64,000 nt of DNA from Shewanella xiamenensis (GCF_014647135.1 NZ_BMOP01000002.1:186001-250000); one strand, 5' to 3'. Shown: positions 10,560 through 21,158, counted from the first letter of the stretch. Program-made: numbers and translations. The notes: generated by a model not told the origin, from the letters alone.

Positions 10560-12284
10560 GTGCAATTAACGATAAATAAAGCCGCGATTCAAGACGCTAT
10601 CAGCACAGCTAAAAAGTACTTAACTAACGAGCTACGTGATCATTTATCTCAAGCCAAGATCAGTGCGCAGCTGTGCTTACTGGCCTTGTTATTCGCCATC
10701 TTCGCCTCCTGCGTGATCCTGTTGTTTCGACTCTTACTCCAGTGGGCAAACCATTACACCCAAATCGAGACGCAGGATTTTACGGGTAACATCACCGACT
10801 GGCGAGCATTGTTGCCACTTTTTGGCGCCTTGTTGATCTGGATTGTCGCCAAACTCGGCTCTAAACGTTACAAGCGCATGGGGATTGCCTATGTATTACA
10901 TAGGGTTAAATTGCATTACGGCAAAATCCCCTTGCAATCTGCTGCAGGGCAATTTTTTCAGGCCTTGTTTGCCTTAGGGACTAATTTTTCGGTGGGCCGT
11001 GAAGGCCCCGCCATTCACCTTGGCGCCGTAAGTGCCAGTGTTCTAGCCGAAAAATTTAATCTTCCCGACAATAGTGTACGGATTATGTGCGCCAGCGGCA
11101 TTGCCGCGGGGATTGCCGCCACCTTTAACGCCCCACTAGCGGCAGTGATTTTTGTACTCGAAGTGATCGTGCGCGAGTACAAAGTGCATTACTTCTTCCC
11201 GATTATGCTATCCGCCATTTGCGGCGCGGTTTCCAGCCAGCTGGTGTTTGGCAATGTGCATGAGTTTGACCGCATTCAGGTGATCCATATTCCATTGGAT
11301 CACTATCCGATTTTAGCCCTTGGCGGTATTGCACTAGGCTGCGCCGCCGCCTTCTTCAATTACGCGCTCCTTAAAGTCACTGCTACGGGGCAAAACTGGC
11401 CACTGATTTATCGGCTTTTGCTGGCGGGCGGTATCACCACCCTGATTGGCTTAATCTTGCCGCAGGCGCTGGGCACTGGAGATTTAGCGATCAGTGAAGC
11501 CATTAGCGAGCATCCCAGTTTATTGCTGTTAATCGCCCTGCTTGCCGCAAAGATTATTGCGACGATTGCGGCTATAGGGCTTGGGATCCCGGGCGGATTG
11601 ATTGGCCCGCTCTACGGCATTGGCGCCTTGATCGGTGCTATCTTAGCCTTAGTCAGTGCGATGTTATTCCCTTCGATTGCGCCTTACGTTGGCCTCTATA
11701 CAGTGATAGGCATGACGGCCATGATGGGCGTTTGCCTAAGTGCGCCGCTCGCTGCATTAGTCGCGCTGCTCGAAATGACCAACGATGCCAGTATTATTCT
11801 GCCCGCGATGTTTGTCACAGCTCCCGCATTTTTGATTGCCTATCAAGGTTTTAAAACTAACTCTATCTTCTTCAAGCAGTTAGAAATTATGGGCTTAGGC
11901 TATAAAGTGGCCCCCGTGAATCTGGCGCTACAGAAAAAAGGCGTACGCGCCCTGATGGATAAGCGCTTCGTTATCGTTAACAACAACGATGAGCTACTGC
12001 TCGAGGTGTTAAAACGCGCCGAAGGTCGCCCTGTGTTAGTACGTAATGCCGATGGGCTAATAGAAATGCTCAGCCTTGAGATGCAATCCTTTGATGACAA
12101 CATCACCCTCTCACGCCATCCCATGCAGGGACTAAGTGATACCAAAACCTTAGATGAGGTCTATTCAATACTGTCACCCAAGCGCAGCGGTGAAGTCTTT
12201 ATCTATCAAGACACGCCAGATAACGTGGTAGGGGTGATTAGTTGGTCGAACCTACAGCAAGAAATTCGCTCAGGCCAAGTCTAA
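10560..12284 (+). CDS. CLC-family chloride channel or Cl-/H+ antiporter with C-terminal CBS region
   Basis: About 574 aa from the GTG at 10560. The CLC anion-pathway motifs are present: GREGPAIHLG near residues 147-156 and GIPGGLIGP near 345-353, within a region of many membrane helices. After about residue 450 comes a cytoplasmic segment resembling a CBS pair, a likely regulatory domain. The residue that would separate channel from exchanger is not assigned here. The open frame reaches a TTG at 10479, but that would overlap the start of the divergent DUF6776 gene and lacks a ribosome site. The start is therefore tentative. Confidence 0.88.
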   Translation: MQLTINKAAIQDAISTAKKYLTNELRDHLSQAKISAQLCLLALLFAIFASCVILLFRLLLQWANHYTQIETQDFTGNITDWRALLPLFGALLIWIVAKLGSKRYKRMGIAYVLHRVKLHYGKIPLQSAAGQFFQALFALGTNFSVGREGPAIHLGAVSASVLAEKFNLPDNSVRIMCASGIAAGIAATFNAPLAAVIFVLEVIVREYKVHYFFPIMLSAICGAVSSQLVFGNVHEFDRIQVIHIPLDHYPILALGGIALGCAAAFFNYALLKVTATGQNWPLIYRLLLAGGITTLIGLILPQALGTGDLAISEAISEHPSLLLLIALLAAKIIATIAAIGLGIPGGLIGPLYGIGALIGAILALVSAMLFPSIAPYVGLYTVIGMTAMMGVCLSAPLAALVALLEMTNDASIILPAMFVTAPAFLIAYQGFKTNSIFFKQLEIMGLGYKVAPVNLALQKKGVRALMDKRFVIVNNNDELLLEVLKRAEGRPVLVRNADGLIEMLSLEMQSFDDNITLSRHPMQGLSDTKTLDEVYSILSPKRSGEVFIYQDTPDNVVGVISWSNLQQEIRSGQV

Positions 12285-12494
12285 GCCAAATCACAGACTA
12301 AACAGTCAACCAAGAGTGGATTGGATTCACAAAATCCTGTTGTTTCACGGTAAAAATACATTACAGAGGCAAGGGTGCTATTTCGCTGCCTTGGTGCATC
12401 TGTTACAATCGCGCCTCAGCCACCCTACATAACATTAGGGCTACGAGCGCAATATCTGCACTTGAACGCCCCCTAGCAATTGGAAAACAGGCTG

Positions 12495-13514
12495 ATGAAC
12501 CAGTTCGAAGGATCCCACATCCTCTCCGTAAACCAGTTAGATCTTGATTCAATCCAAACTATTTTTAATGTCGCCCACCGCATGATGCCCTATGCACTTC
12601 GTGAGAAGCGCACAAAAGTGCTCGAAGGCGCCATTTTAGGTAACCTGTTTTTCGAGCCAAGTACCCGTACCCGCGTCAGTTTTGGCTGTGCCTTTAACTT
12701 ACTCGGCGGCCATGTGCGTGAAACCACTGGTATGGCCTCTTCGTCCTTATCTAAGGGTGAATCCCTGTACGATACCGCCCGCGTACTCTCAACCTATTCC
12801 GATGTGATTGCGATGCGCCACCCTGACTCATACTCTGTCAAAGAGTTTGCCGAAGGTAGCCGCGTCCCCGTAATCAATGGCGGTGATGGTTCGAACGAGC
12901 ACCCAACCCAAGCATTGCTCGATTTGTTTACCATTCAAAAAGAGTTAGGTCATGCTGGCCGAGGTATCGATGGCATGCATATCGCTATGGTCGGTGATTT
13001 AAAGTTTGGCCGCACCGTGCATTCATTGTCGCGCTTGCTGTGCATGTATAAGAACATCAGCTTCACACTGATTTCACCAGCTGAATTAGCTATGCCTGAT
13101 TATGTGATCTCAGACATTGAAAATGCTGGCCATAGCATCAAAATAACAGACCAGCTTGAAGGCCACTTAGATAAAGCAGATATTCTTTATCTGACCCGCA
13201 TTCAAGAAGAGCGCTTCCCATCTCAGGAAGAAGCAAACAAATACCGCGGTAAATTCCGTTTGAATCGCAGTATTTACACCCAACATTGCAAATCTAACAC
13301 TGTGATCATGCACCCACTGCCACGGGATTCGCGAGCACAAGCTAATGAGTTAGATAATGATTTAAACAGCCATCCTAATCTCGCTATCTTCAGACAGGCG
13401 GACAATGGACTGTTAATTCGTATGGCACTGTTTGCATTGACACTCGGGGTTGACTCGCAACTCGAAAAATATGAGTGTCCCGTTAATTGGTATTCACGTA
13501 AAGCCGATCGCTAA
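12495..13514 (+). CDS. pyrB: Aspartate carbamoyltransferase catalytic subunit
   Basis: A 339-aa enzyme that condenses carbamoyl phosphate with aspartate at the first committed step of pyrimidine synthesis. The carbamoyl-phosphate motif STRTR is at residues 56-60. HPTQALLDLFT and HPLPRDSR, which bind carbamoyl phosphate and aspartate, follow. It is longer than the 311-aa E. coli PyrB. No pyrI follows; hemL starts 26 bp downstream. The ATG at 12495 is preferred over a TTG at 12480, which has no ribosome site. Confidence 0.95.
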   Translation: MNQFEGSHILSVNQLDLDSIQTIFNVAHRMMPYALREKRTKVLEGAILGNLFFEPSTRTRVSFGCAFNLLGGHVRETTGMASSSLSKGESLYDTARVLSTYSDVIAMRHPDSYSVKEFAEGSRVPVINGGDGSNEHPTQALLDLFTIQKELGHAGRGIDGMHIAMVGDLKFGRTVHSLSRLLCMYKNISFTLISPAELAMPDYVISDIENAGHSIKITDQLEGHLDKADILYLTRIQEERFPSQEEANKYRGKFRLNRSIYTQHCKSNTVIMHPLPRDSRAQANELDNDLNSHPNLAIFRQADNGLLIRMALFALTLGVDSQLEKYECPVNWYSRKADR

Positions 13515-13540
13515 TCGGCTACATACTTTAAGGACTTAAC

Positions 13541-14833
13541 ATGACCCGTTCCGAAGCGCTATTTGAACAGGCTAAAAAAACCATCCCCGGCGGTGTTAAC
13601 TCTCCGGTTCGTGCATTTAACGGTGTAGGTGGCTCCCCCCTGTTTATTGAAAAAGCTGATGGCGCTTATATTTACGATGCCGATGGTAAAGCTTATATCG
13701 ACTATGTCGGTTCTTGGGGCCCGATGATCCTCGGCCACAACCATCCGAAGATCCGTGAAGCCGTATTGGCTGCGGTACATAATGGTCTGTCTTTTGGCGC
13801 GCCGACCGAACTTGAAGTACAAATGGCTGAGAAAGTGATCGCCATGGTACCTTCTATCGAGCAAGTCCGTATGGTGAGCTCAGGTACTGAAGCGACCATG
13901 AGTGCAATTCGCTTAGCGCGCGGTTTTACTAATCGTGACAAGATCTTAAAATTTGAAGGTTGCTACCATGGTCACGCTGACTGTCTATTAGTTAAAGCAG
14001 GTTCCGGTGCATTAACCTTAGGCCAACCCAGCTCACCTGGTATTCCTGAAGATTTCGCAAAGCACACCTTAACTGCTGTGTATAACGATCTGGATTCTGT
14101 TCGTTCGCTGTTCGAGCAATATCCAACTGAGATTTCTTGTATCATTATCGAGCCCGTTGCTGGCAACATGAACTGCATTCCACCTATCCCAGGCTTCCTC
14201 GAAGGTCTGCGTAGCCTGTGTGATGAGTTTGGTGCGCTGCTGATTATCGACGAAGTGATGACAGGTTTCCGTGTATCAAGAAGTGGCGCTCAAGGTCACT
14301 ATGGCGTTACACCAGACTTAACCACACTCGGTAAAGTCATCGGTGGCGGTATGCCTGTAGGTGCATTTGGTGGCCGTAAAGATGTGATGCAGTTTATCGC
14401 ACCAACTGGCCCTGTATACCAAGCAGGCACGCTTTCAGGTAACCCTATTGCGATGTCAGCGGGTCTAGCACAAATGGAAGCTCTGTGTGAAGAAGGTCTG
14501 TACGAAGCGCTGAGCGCTAAAACCAAGCGCATCGCCGAAGGCTTTAAAGCGGCGGCGGATAAGCACGGCATCCCAATGGCGATCAACTATGTTGGCGGCA
14601 TGTTCGGCTTCTTCTTTACTGAGCAAGAGCAGATCACTCGCTTCGACCAAGTGACTAAGTGCAATATTGAGCACTTCCGCACTTTCTACCATGGCATGTT
14701 AGATGAAGGCGTTTACTTAGCACCGAGTGCTTATGAAGCTGGCTTCCTATCGATGGCCCATGGCGAAGAAGAATTGCGCCTCACGCTTGAAGCGGCTGAT
14801 CGCGTATTAGCTCGCATGAAAGCGGCAATGTAA
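13541..14833 (+). CDS. hemL: Glutamate-1-semialdehyde 2,1-aminomutase
   Basis: A 430-aa PLP enzyme that converts glutamate-1-semialdehyde to 5-aminolevulinate in the C5 route to haem. The N terminus ([12 protein letters not shown]) is diagnostic, as are [16 protein letters not shown] and the PLP lysine K265 in [11 protein letters not shown]. Length is normal. AAGGA precedes the ATG. It is 26 bp after pyrB without a terminator and ends before a strong hairpin at 14852, so a pyrB-hemL transcript is plausible. Confidence 0.97.
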   Translation: MTRSEALFEQAKKTIPGGVNSPVRAFNGVGGSPLFIEKADGAYIYDADGKAYIDYVGSWGPMILGHNHPKIREAVLAAVHNGLSFGAPTELEVQMAEKVIAMVPSIEQVRMVSSGTEATMSAIRLARGFTNRDKILKFEGCYHGHADCLLVKAGSGALTLGQPSSPGIPEDFAKHTLTAVYNDLDSVRSLFEQYPTEISCIIIEPVAGNMNCIPPIPGFLEGLRSLCDEFGALLIIDEVMTGFRVSRSGAQGHYGVTPDLTTLGKVIGGGMPVGAFGGRKDVMQFIAPTGPVYQAGTLSGNPIAMSAGLAQMEALCEEGLYEALSAKTKRIAEGFKAAADKHGIPMAINYVGGMFGFFFTEQEQITRFDQVTKCNIEHFRTFYHGMLDEGVYLAPSAYEAGFLSMAHGEEELRLTLEAADRVLARMKAAM

Positions 14834-14851
14834 GCGAGCGCTTAAAATATC

Positions 14852-14876
14852 AAGGGACGCATTAGCGTCCCTTTTT
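14852..14876 (+). terminator. Terminator after hemL
   Basis: Stem AAGGGACGC/GCGTCCC around a short loop, followed by five T residues, 18 bp past the hemL stop. Confidence 0.9.
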
Positions 14877-14920
14877 CTTACTTAGCTTTTGAAAGTAATA
14901 TTGTGCAAATCTTAGCCCAA

Positions 14921-15118
14921 TCAATAGCTATCGGACTTTTTTGAACCTAAGGCCGACTTAAAGATAATCGCTGCGACTAAGGCTTGTAGAGTTAACGTGA
15001 TGTGATCAATCACTAAGCTAGGATTGTGGAATATACCCAAAGCAAGTAATTGTTTACCACTGTAGATCAGCCAAACCAAAGAGCCTAAGAGTAAGAGACT
15101 CCGGAGTACAAAGTTCAT
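14921..15118 (-). CDS. Small membrane protein of unknown function
   Basis: A 65-aa protein with two hydrophobic helices (about residues 5-28 and 36-54) and a polar, Lys-containing C terminus. A GAGGATG ribosome site lies just before the ATG on the minus strand, which supports real translation. It faces the hemL terminator and is divergent from nhaD. No family is recognised. Confidence 0.5.
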   Translation of the reverse strand: MNFVLRSLLLLGSLVWLIYSGKQLLALGIFHNPSLVIDHITLTLQALVAAIIFKSALGSKKSDSY

Positions 15119-15650
15119 TTTGCATCATCCTCAAAATACAACATCCAGTGTCCTAACGATAAAAGAGGCACAAGATACCGCTCACTTTCTGTTCGGTCAA
15201 TATTTCGACGTGGCCATATCTGTGACTCACTCAGCACATTCCGTACAATTGTCGGTAATAAACTCAAATCCAGCATCTAATTTGAACCATTGAATTTTCA
15301 ATCAGAATTTTCTCTCTAAAGAAAAATTAATTGCAGGATCGATAAAATAACGGCTTAGACTTTAATCGTAGATCTTACTTTACACTCAATAACCAACCCA
15401 AAATAAACAACATAAAAAACCAACAAAAAACCACAAGACAGTATTTAAAACTAAAAACACACCCAAACAACTGAGATACACATCACAAAGCAACGCAAAA
15501 CTGAGTTACAGCTAACAGTTGCGTTATTCGCGCCATTATGTTCTGATCCGCACGCGTTAACACGGCAAACTTAATTAAGCCTTGATAATGCCACTCAATA
15601 GCTCGCCTTTGGCCTGCCACGACATTAAAACAGCAGTTGGAATTGCAGTT
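15119..15650. other. Gene-free region upstream of nhaD with a G-poor, A/C-rich tract
   Basis: 532 bp. From 15372 to 15472 the plus strand holds only two G residues in about 100 nt and is made mainly of A and C, giving an unstructured leader if transcribed toward nhaD. I see no clear riboswitch fold and no ORF with a ribosome site. Promoters for nhaD and for the divergent small membrane gene presumably lie here. Confidence 0.5.
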
Positions 15651-16898
15651 ATGCTATATACCTTTCTGATCATACTGGCACTGCTTGCATTGCTCAGTAT
15701 TATTTTTGAAGAAGTAACCCACCTTAATAAAGCAAAAACCACCTTATTCTTTGGCTGTATTTCATGGGTAGCACTATTCATGGCTGCTGGAGATCCTAGC
15801 CATGAGAAGTTAGTTGCTCATCAACTCAATGAAAACTTGCTTGAAATTGCCACCTTGTGGCTATTTTTAATGTCGACAATGACCTTTGTGGCCTATCTTA
15901 ACGCCAAAGGTATGATTCAAATCATGGTGCAGAAGCTCTTTCCACAAAAGGTTTCTGTTCGGTTATTGATGATACAAGTCGCATTATTCTCGCTAATTCT
16001 GTCCGCCTTTTGTGATAACGTCACCGCTACATTGGTTTCTTTGGGCTTATTAACCACCTTCAAACTCGATAAACAGATGCGTCGCAGAATGGCGGTGTTG
16101 ATTATTTTCGCAGTGAACTCAGGTGGTGTAGCATTGATCACTGGTGACGTCACCACGCTGATGATCTTCCTCGCGGGTCACGTACATATCTCCGAACTGT
16201 TAATGCTATTCATCCCATCAGCCGTGAGTGTCGTTTTACTGGCAACGCTCTTTTCGCTAAAAGCTGAAGGTATCGTCTCAACAACCCCAATTAAACATAG
16301 TTATCAAACGGTTGATCTACTGATTGCCCTCGTGTTCTTCTGCACGATTTTAATGACCATGTTACTCAACATTTTGTTTGGCATCCCTCCAGTACTGACC
16401 TTCTTAACCGGTCTGTCCATCATGTTCCTGATTGGTCATACAACGCGCAGCGATAAAGAAGAAATCAAGATCCTTGAATATATCCGCCAAGTTGAATATG
16501 ACACTTTGTTATTCTTCTTAGGGATTTTATTGCTAGTTGGCATGCTTAAAGAAATCGGCACCTTAGATATGCTGACCGAGGCCTATGCCCTATTTAATCC
16601 AAATATCTCAAACTTTGTCACAGGCATGGGTTCAGCTCTTATCGATAACGTGCCACTCACTGCTGCCCTATTAAAAGCAGAACCTGTACTCAACACTCCA
16701 GAATGGTTAGGCTTAACCTACAGTGTGGGCGTAGGTGGTTCATTGTTAGTGATTGGTTCGGCTGCGGGTATCGTCGCCATGAGCAAAGTAAAAGAGCTCA
16801 CTTTTGTAAGCTACTTGAAATATGTACCTGCACTATTCCTATGCTACTGTGTTGGCTATGGCTTAACTTTATTCCTCGCATATAACTTCTTTGCTTAA
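15651..16898 (+). CDS. nhaD: NhaD-type Na+/H+ antiporter
   Basis: A 415-aa inner-membrane transporter of the NhaD/ArsB superfamily that exchanges cytoplasmic Na+ or Li+ for protons. It has about 12 hydrophobic helices and the family segments FCDNVTATLVSLGLL, NSGGVALITGDVTTLM and SALIDNVPLTAALLKAEP. The ATG at 15651 follows GGAA with normal spacing. The frame extends to 15582, but the added 23 residues are polar and contain no signal. It converges on gspB across a bidirectional terminator. Confidence 0.93.
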   Translation: MLYTFLIILALLALLSIIFEEVTHLNKAKTTLFFGCISWVALFMAAGDPSHEKLVAHQLNENLLEIATLWLFLMSTMTFVAYLNAKGMIQIMVQKLFPQKVSVRLLMIQVALFSLILSAFCDNVTATLVSLGLLTTFKLDKQMRRRMAVLIIFAVNSGGVALITGDVTTLMIFLAGHVHISELLMLFIPSAVSVVLLATLFSLKAEGIVSTTPIKHSYQTVDLLIALVFFCTILMTMLLNILFGIPPVLTFLTGLSIMFLIGHTTRSDKEEIKILEYIRQVEYDTLLFFLGILLLVGMLKEIGTLDMLTEAYALFNPNISNFVTGMGSALIDNVPLTAALLKAEPVLNTPEWLGLTYSVGVGGSLLVIGSAAGIVAMSKVKELTFVSYLKYVPALFLCYCVGYGLTLFLAYNFFA

Positions 16899-16911
16899 TT
16901 TAAAACGATAA

Positions 16912-16939
16912 ACAAAAGGCGCCAACAGGCGCCTTTTGT
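16912..16939. terminator. Bidirectional terminator between nhaD and gspB
   Basis: Perfect 12-bp arms ACAAAAGGCGCC and GGCGCCTTTTGT around an AACA loop, between convergent genes. Confidence 0.9.
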
Positions 16940-16953
16940 CTTAAGAGAATGCC

Positions 16954-18066
16954 TTACATCGCCGGAACCCTAAACTGTGTTCCTTGAATGTCTAAAACGA
17001 CATCCCGCGGACGAATGGCAATGATCTTCAACTTACCACCAATCATATCGCCTTCCTGTAACTCGGCACCGTCAACGTTTAACCAACGTTGACTCGCATC
17101 CGTGGAATAAACATGGGCAACAATATTAAATTCCGGTACTTGTAGTTGTAATCCCGCTGGCAGTTGCCCGTATTTAGGAATATCGCCATTTTCCGTTTTA
17201 GGGATAGGATCAAGCTTAGGCTCTGTCACAGGCGTTTTAGCCGCTTTGACATATTCCACCTCTTTCAGTGCATCTTGGAAGGTCGCGACCAATTCATCAT
17301 CTTGACGACTCTGCGCCGTATCCAAGCCAACATCCGTCGCCGCAGCATTAACTTGTTGACGCAGCGCCTCAAGTGTTGCTAACCCTTGACGATTAGCATT
17401 CGCCCCCAACATTATTGGTTCAGGATCGGCAAACTCTTGCGCCAGCTCCCCATTTTCGGCAGATGATGGCTGGGCGCGAGTTGTTTCATCTAAGGCCGCT
17501 GACGTCGCAAGATAGTCATCATAACTAGGATCAGCATTTGAGGAAGTATTTGTAGCGACAACCTGTGACGAATCTACGCTCGGATAAGCTTGGGCGCTTA
17601 AAGGCACATCATTTAATACCTGCTCCCTGGGCAAAGCGACCTTCCCAGCTAATCGAAATCCTGCGGCGTTCCCCTGAATAACAGTATCTTCCTGCGTGGC
17701 AACCGTAGTGGCTGCACTTACTGGGTCATTTAAGGATGCGGTCCGGTTAGCCTGACTCGTTGAGACAAAGCTATCAGAACCTGTATTTGAAGCATGCTGA
17801 GTTATCACTGTGCCCGTTTGAAGATCACTTCTATTATCATCATTAGCCTTCAAGGGCATCATTGAATTGACCTGTTGCCAATGCGCAACGCCCCATGCCA
17901 CACCGATACCAAGAGTAATCGCAACGGCAAGCAGCGACAATTTTGCAGCAGGGAAAGAAGCCTTGCGTGGCGCAGGATAACTTGCCCTCGGCGTTAGTAC
18001 CGCATCGGGTAAAGGTGAAGCTTGCTGTTGTTTATTACGGGTTACCGCGTCGAGTAAAATGGACAT
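16954..18066 (-). CDS. gspB: General secretion pathway protein B
   Basis: A 370-aa bitopic inner-membrane protein that works with GspA to insert or assemble the type II secretin through the peptidoglycan. A short cytoplasmic start (MSILLDAVTRNKQQQ) is typical of GspB. A transmembrane helix lies near residues 43-62. A long low-complexity Ser/Thr/Ala/Gln linker follows, then a conserved C-terminal T2SSB domain from about residue 300. Its first base overlaps the last base of gspA, indicating translational coupling. Confidence 0.9.
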   Translation of the reverse strand: MSILLDAVTRNKQQQASPLPDAVLTPRASYPAPRKASFPAAKLSLLAVAITLGIGVAWGVAHWQQVNSMMPLKANDDNRSDLQTGTVITQHASNTGSDSFVSTSQANRTASLNDPVSAATTVATQEDTVIQGNAAGFRLAGKVALPREQVLNDVPLSAQAYPSVDSSQVVATNTSSNADPSYDDYLATSAALDETTRAQPSSAENGELAQEFADPEPIMLGANANRQGLATLEALRQQVNAAATDVGLDTAQSRQDDELVATFQDALKEVEYVKAAKTPVTEPKLDPIPKTENGDIPKYGQLPAGLQLQVPEFNIVAHVYSTDASQRWLNVDGAELQEGDMIGGKLKIIAIRPRDVVLDIQGTQFRVPAM

Positions 18067-19733
18067 TAACTCTGGGCTCCATTATCGGTTAGGCGCGGCC
18101 CTTGATCACTTAAGTACAAATTCAGTCTCACTAACGTTTGATTGCCTGCAATACCGTCAGCCTTCAACCCATGTTGGCTTTGAAAGGCTTTAAGATCATT
18201 CTCCAACTTAAGATCAAATTGGCTGACTCGGCGTGAAGGTCGTTTAGCCACATGGGCAAGCGCATTCTCCAGCCACTGTAATTGCCCAGGGCTCGATTTT
18301 TGGCTAATTTCCAGCATAGGTAAATTTGGGGCCTGCCAGAGAATTTCAAAAGTGCCGCTAAAGTGTTGATTGAACCAAGCTCTATCAACCCAAAGCTGCT
18401 GCTCGCCCAATTGCATCAATAGCTGATCACCATCAACTGCAATGACAGCACCATAAAAATCTTGTTGATTATCATCAACTAAATATACAACGGCAGGATA
18501 ATTTAGCCGCGTAATCGACATCCAATTTCCCTGCTGTTGATAACATGACAGCCCCTGCTCCCGTGCAGACTGACAGGCAGTGAGGCCTTTAAATGGGACT
18601 TTACCCCACACATTAAAAAGACCTGCAAAGGCGGTATCAATACTTCGACTTTGTTTGATAGCCTCCTGTAATACCCGCAGACTTGGATCAGCCGCTACAA
18701 CAGTATTTTGCACTTGAGTGAGTGCTGGTACAGTATTATTTACTGGCGTTTGGCTTTGCTGAACAGAATTGTCAGCTACAACTGTTTGTTCGGCGTGGGT
18801 CACAGGCTCGGTCGTCACATTGGCAACCGCGAGTTTATCCGTAAACAACCAATAGGATACTCCAAAAGCTAGTACCAATGCGGCGGCGATAGCACTTGGC
18901 CACAGATACTTATGCTGCTGCGGTTCTTCCTCCCCTAATACTTCAGCAGCCGCTTGTCTCACCATATGGTGATCAATGGGCACCTTAGATTGAGCATACC
19001 CAGCCATAAGGGCTCGCTCGCACAATAAGTTGATGAGACGAGGAATACCACCACTGTATTTATGCAGTACCTTAATGGCTTTTCGCGTAAATAAAGGTTC
19101 AAAACGACCCGCCACCTGTAAACGGTGCAAAACGTAGAGTGCGATTTCATCTTCATTAAGAGGCAATAGATGATAACGAGCAGTGATCCGCTGGGCTAAT
19201 TGCCGCAGTTCTTGTCGTTTGAGTAGCAGCTGCAGTTCAGGTTGGCCAATCAAAATGACTTGCAGCAGTTTTTTCGTATCGGTCTCGAGATTGGTGAGCA
19301 ACCTTAATTGCTCTAATACTTCGGCACGCAGATGCTGCGCCTCATCGATGATGAGAACGGTATTGCGGCCTTTCTCATGATTGGCCAGTAAGAAACGACT
19401 CAGATGGTCAGTGAGCTGTTTAAGGGTTGGGTTTTCACCATAGCTAATCTTCAATTCATCACAGAGTGTAGCGAGTAATTCCAACTCCGTCAGCGAAGGA
19501 TTTAAGATAAACGCCGTATCGGTATGATCGGGTAATTGCCCAAGCAAACAACGAGATACTGTTGTCTTCCCTGTGCCGACCTCTCCCGTTAGTAACACAA
19601 AGCCACCCGTTTCACCTAACCCATAGGTTAAATGGGCTAAGGCTTCTCTGTGTCTGTCACTCAAGAATAAATAATGTGGATTGGGTGCAATCGAAAAAGG
19701 GTTATCACTGAGTCCATAAAAGGCCTTGTACAT
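18066..19733 (-). CDS. gspA: General secretion pathway ATPase GspA/ExeA
   Basis: A 555-aa protein with an N-terminal AAA ATPase (Walker A GEVGTGKTT at residues 50-58; Walker B VLIIDEAQHL). A transmembrane helix follows near 278-300. A periplasmic part ends in a peptidoglycan-binding domain (about 485-545). In Aeromonas, ExeAB binds murein and is needed to assemble the ExeD secretin. MYKAFYGL is the usual family start, so I use the ATG at 19733 and not the one at 19745. gspB follows with a 1-bp overlap. The other gsp genes are not nearby. Confidence 0.93.
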   Translation of the reverse strand: MYKAFYGLSDNPFSIAPNPHYLFLSDRHREALAHLTYGLGETGGFVLLTGEVGTGKTTVSRCLLGQLPDHTDTAFILNPSLTELELLATLCDELKISYGENPTLKQLTDHLSRFLLANHEKGRNTVLIIDEAQHLRAEVLEQLRLLTNLETDTKKLLQVILIGQPELQLLLKRQELRQLAQRITARYHLLPLNEDEIALYVLHRLQVAGRFEPLFTRKAIKVLHKYSGGIPRLINLLCERALMAGYAQSKVPIDHHMVRQAAAEVLGEEEPQQHKYLWPSAIAAALVLAFGVSYWLFTDKLAVANVTTEPVTHAEQTVVADNSVQQSQTPVNNTVPALTQVQNTVVAADPSLRVLQEAIKQSRSIDTAFAGLFNVWGKVPFKGLTACQSAREQGLSCYQQQGNWMSITRLNYPAVVYLVDDNQQDFYGAVIAVDGDQLLMQLGEQQLWVDRAWFNQHFSGTFEILWQAPNLPMLEISQKSSPGQLQWLENALAHVAKRPSRRVSQFDLKLENDLKAFQSQHGLKADGIAGNQTLVRLNLYLSDQGPRLTDNGAQS

Positions 19734-19907
19734 ACCACCAATCATCCTAAGCTAAAAATAACGCCCCACGTTAAAACGTCCAAAGGATATTGTCAAAGCA
19801 TCAGCAACATGGATGTGACATTCTAATAAATATCTACACTCTAGTTCGCCTTGCAATGGCATCATCATGATAAGCTATGCCTATGGCACACTCGCTAAAA
19901 TAATCCT

Positions 19908-21158
19908 GTGAAAATTTACTTAGTTGGCGGCGCTGTACGAGACAGCCTGCTAAACCTTCCAATAAAAGATAAAGATTATATGGTTGTCGGCGCCACTCCT
20001 GAGCAAATGCAGCAATTGGGCTATCGCCAAGTAGGTAAAGACTTCCCGGTCTTTTTACACCCTAAAACCCAGCAAGAATATGCGTTAGCGCGTACGGAGC
20101 GTAAAGTGGGTTTGGGTTATGGTGGTTTTAGCTGTTATGCCAGTCCCGATGTTACCCTAGAGCAAGATTTGCTAAGACGCGATCTCACCATTAACGCGAT
20201 TGCCCAAGATGAAGAAGGCAATTTGTATGATCCCTATAATGGTGTCGCGGACATACAGGCACGGCAACTGCGGCATGTGTCAACAGCCTTTGCAGAAGAT
20301 CCTTTAAGGGTGTTACGAGTGGCACGCTTTGCCGCACGTTTTCATAGTTTAGGTTTCAAGATTGCCAAAGAAACCATGTCCTTGATGCAGCATATGAGCC
20401 AAACCGAGGAGTTAACGGCGCTTACGCCTGAGCGCGTTTGGCAAGAAGTCGATAAAAGTCTCGGCGGCCCCAATACAGAGATTTTTTTCCAAGTGCTGCG
20501 TCAATGTGGTGCATTGAAAATCCTATTCCCCGAAATTGATGCACTTTTTGGCATCCCACAACCAGAAAAGTGGCACCCTGAGATAGATACAGGTCTGCAC
20601 ACTCTGATGGTGTTAACACAGGCAACATTACTGACTCAAGACAAAGCCGTACGCTTTGCAGCCTTAGTGCACGATCTGGGTAAGGCATTAAGCCCCAAAG
20701 AACACTGGCCTAAACACCATGGCCATGGACAAAAAGGATTACCCATCATTAAAAAACTGTGTGAACGGTTACGAGTCCCTAACGAGTATCGCGACCTCGC
20801 TCTATTGGTTAGTGATCAGCACCAAAACGTGCACCAAGCATTTGAATTAAGAGCGGAGACAATTGTTAAAGTCTTCGATAAAGCCGATTTTTGGCGTAAA
20901 CCAGAACGACTAAATCAACTCCTATTGGCTTGTATCGCCGATATGCGAGGACGCACAGGCTTCGAGCATCAAGCCTACCCGCAAAGTGACTACCTTAATG
21001 CGTGTTTTTTAGCCGCTAATAATGTGGATATAAAAGCCATCATCGCAGCAGGATTTCAGGGAGGACAGATAAAACAAGCGCTCAATTTGAGGCGGATTGA
21101 TAACGTCGAGCAAGTGAAACTCAACTGGCCACACCAACAAGCCAAACTGACGCCATAA
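19908..21158 (+). CDS. cca: Multifunctional CCA tRNA nucleotidyltransferase (HD type)
   Basis: A 416-aa enzyme that builds or repairs the 3' CCA end of tRNAs. It starts with GTG and the class II signature [12 protein letters not shown], with metal-binding Asp residues 21 and 23 in KDKDYMVVG and the downstream [10 protein letters not shown] motif. The C-terminal HD domain (VHDLGKA near residue 255, then HHGHGQ) marks the E. coli-type enzyme with added phosphatase and phosphodiesterase activity. Divergent from gspA. No terminator is clear after it. Confidence 0.97.
   Translation: MKIYLVGGAVRDSLLNLPIKDKDYMVVGATPEQMQQLGYRQVGKDFPVFLHPKTQQEYALARTERKVGLGYGGFSCYASPDVTLEQDLLRRDLTINAIAQDEEGNLYDPYNGVADIQARQLRHVSTAFAEDPLRVLRVARFAARFHSLGFKIAKETMSLMQHMSQTEELTALTPERVWQEVDKSLGGPNTEIFFQVLRQCGALKILFPEIDALFGIPQPEKWHPEIDTGLHTLMVLTQATLLTQDKAVRFAALVHDLGKALSPKEHWPKHHGHGQKGLPIIKKLCERLRVPNEYRDLALLVSDQHQNVHQAFELRAETIVKVFDKADFWRKPERLNQLLLACIADMRGRTGFEHQAYPQSDYLNACFLAANNVDIKAIIAAGFQGGQIKQALNLRRIDNVEQVKLNWPHQQAKLTP

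Noticed and set aside
15119..15650. A sodium or lithium riboswitch upstream of nhaD
   Set aside because: No conserved helices could be drawn by eye; the region is mostly unstructured A and C.
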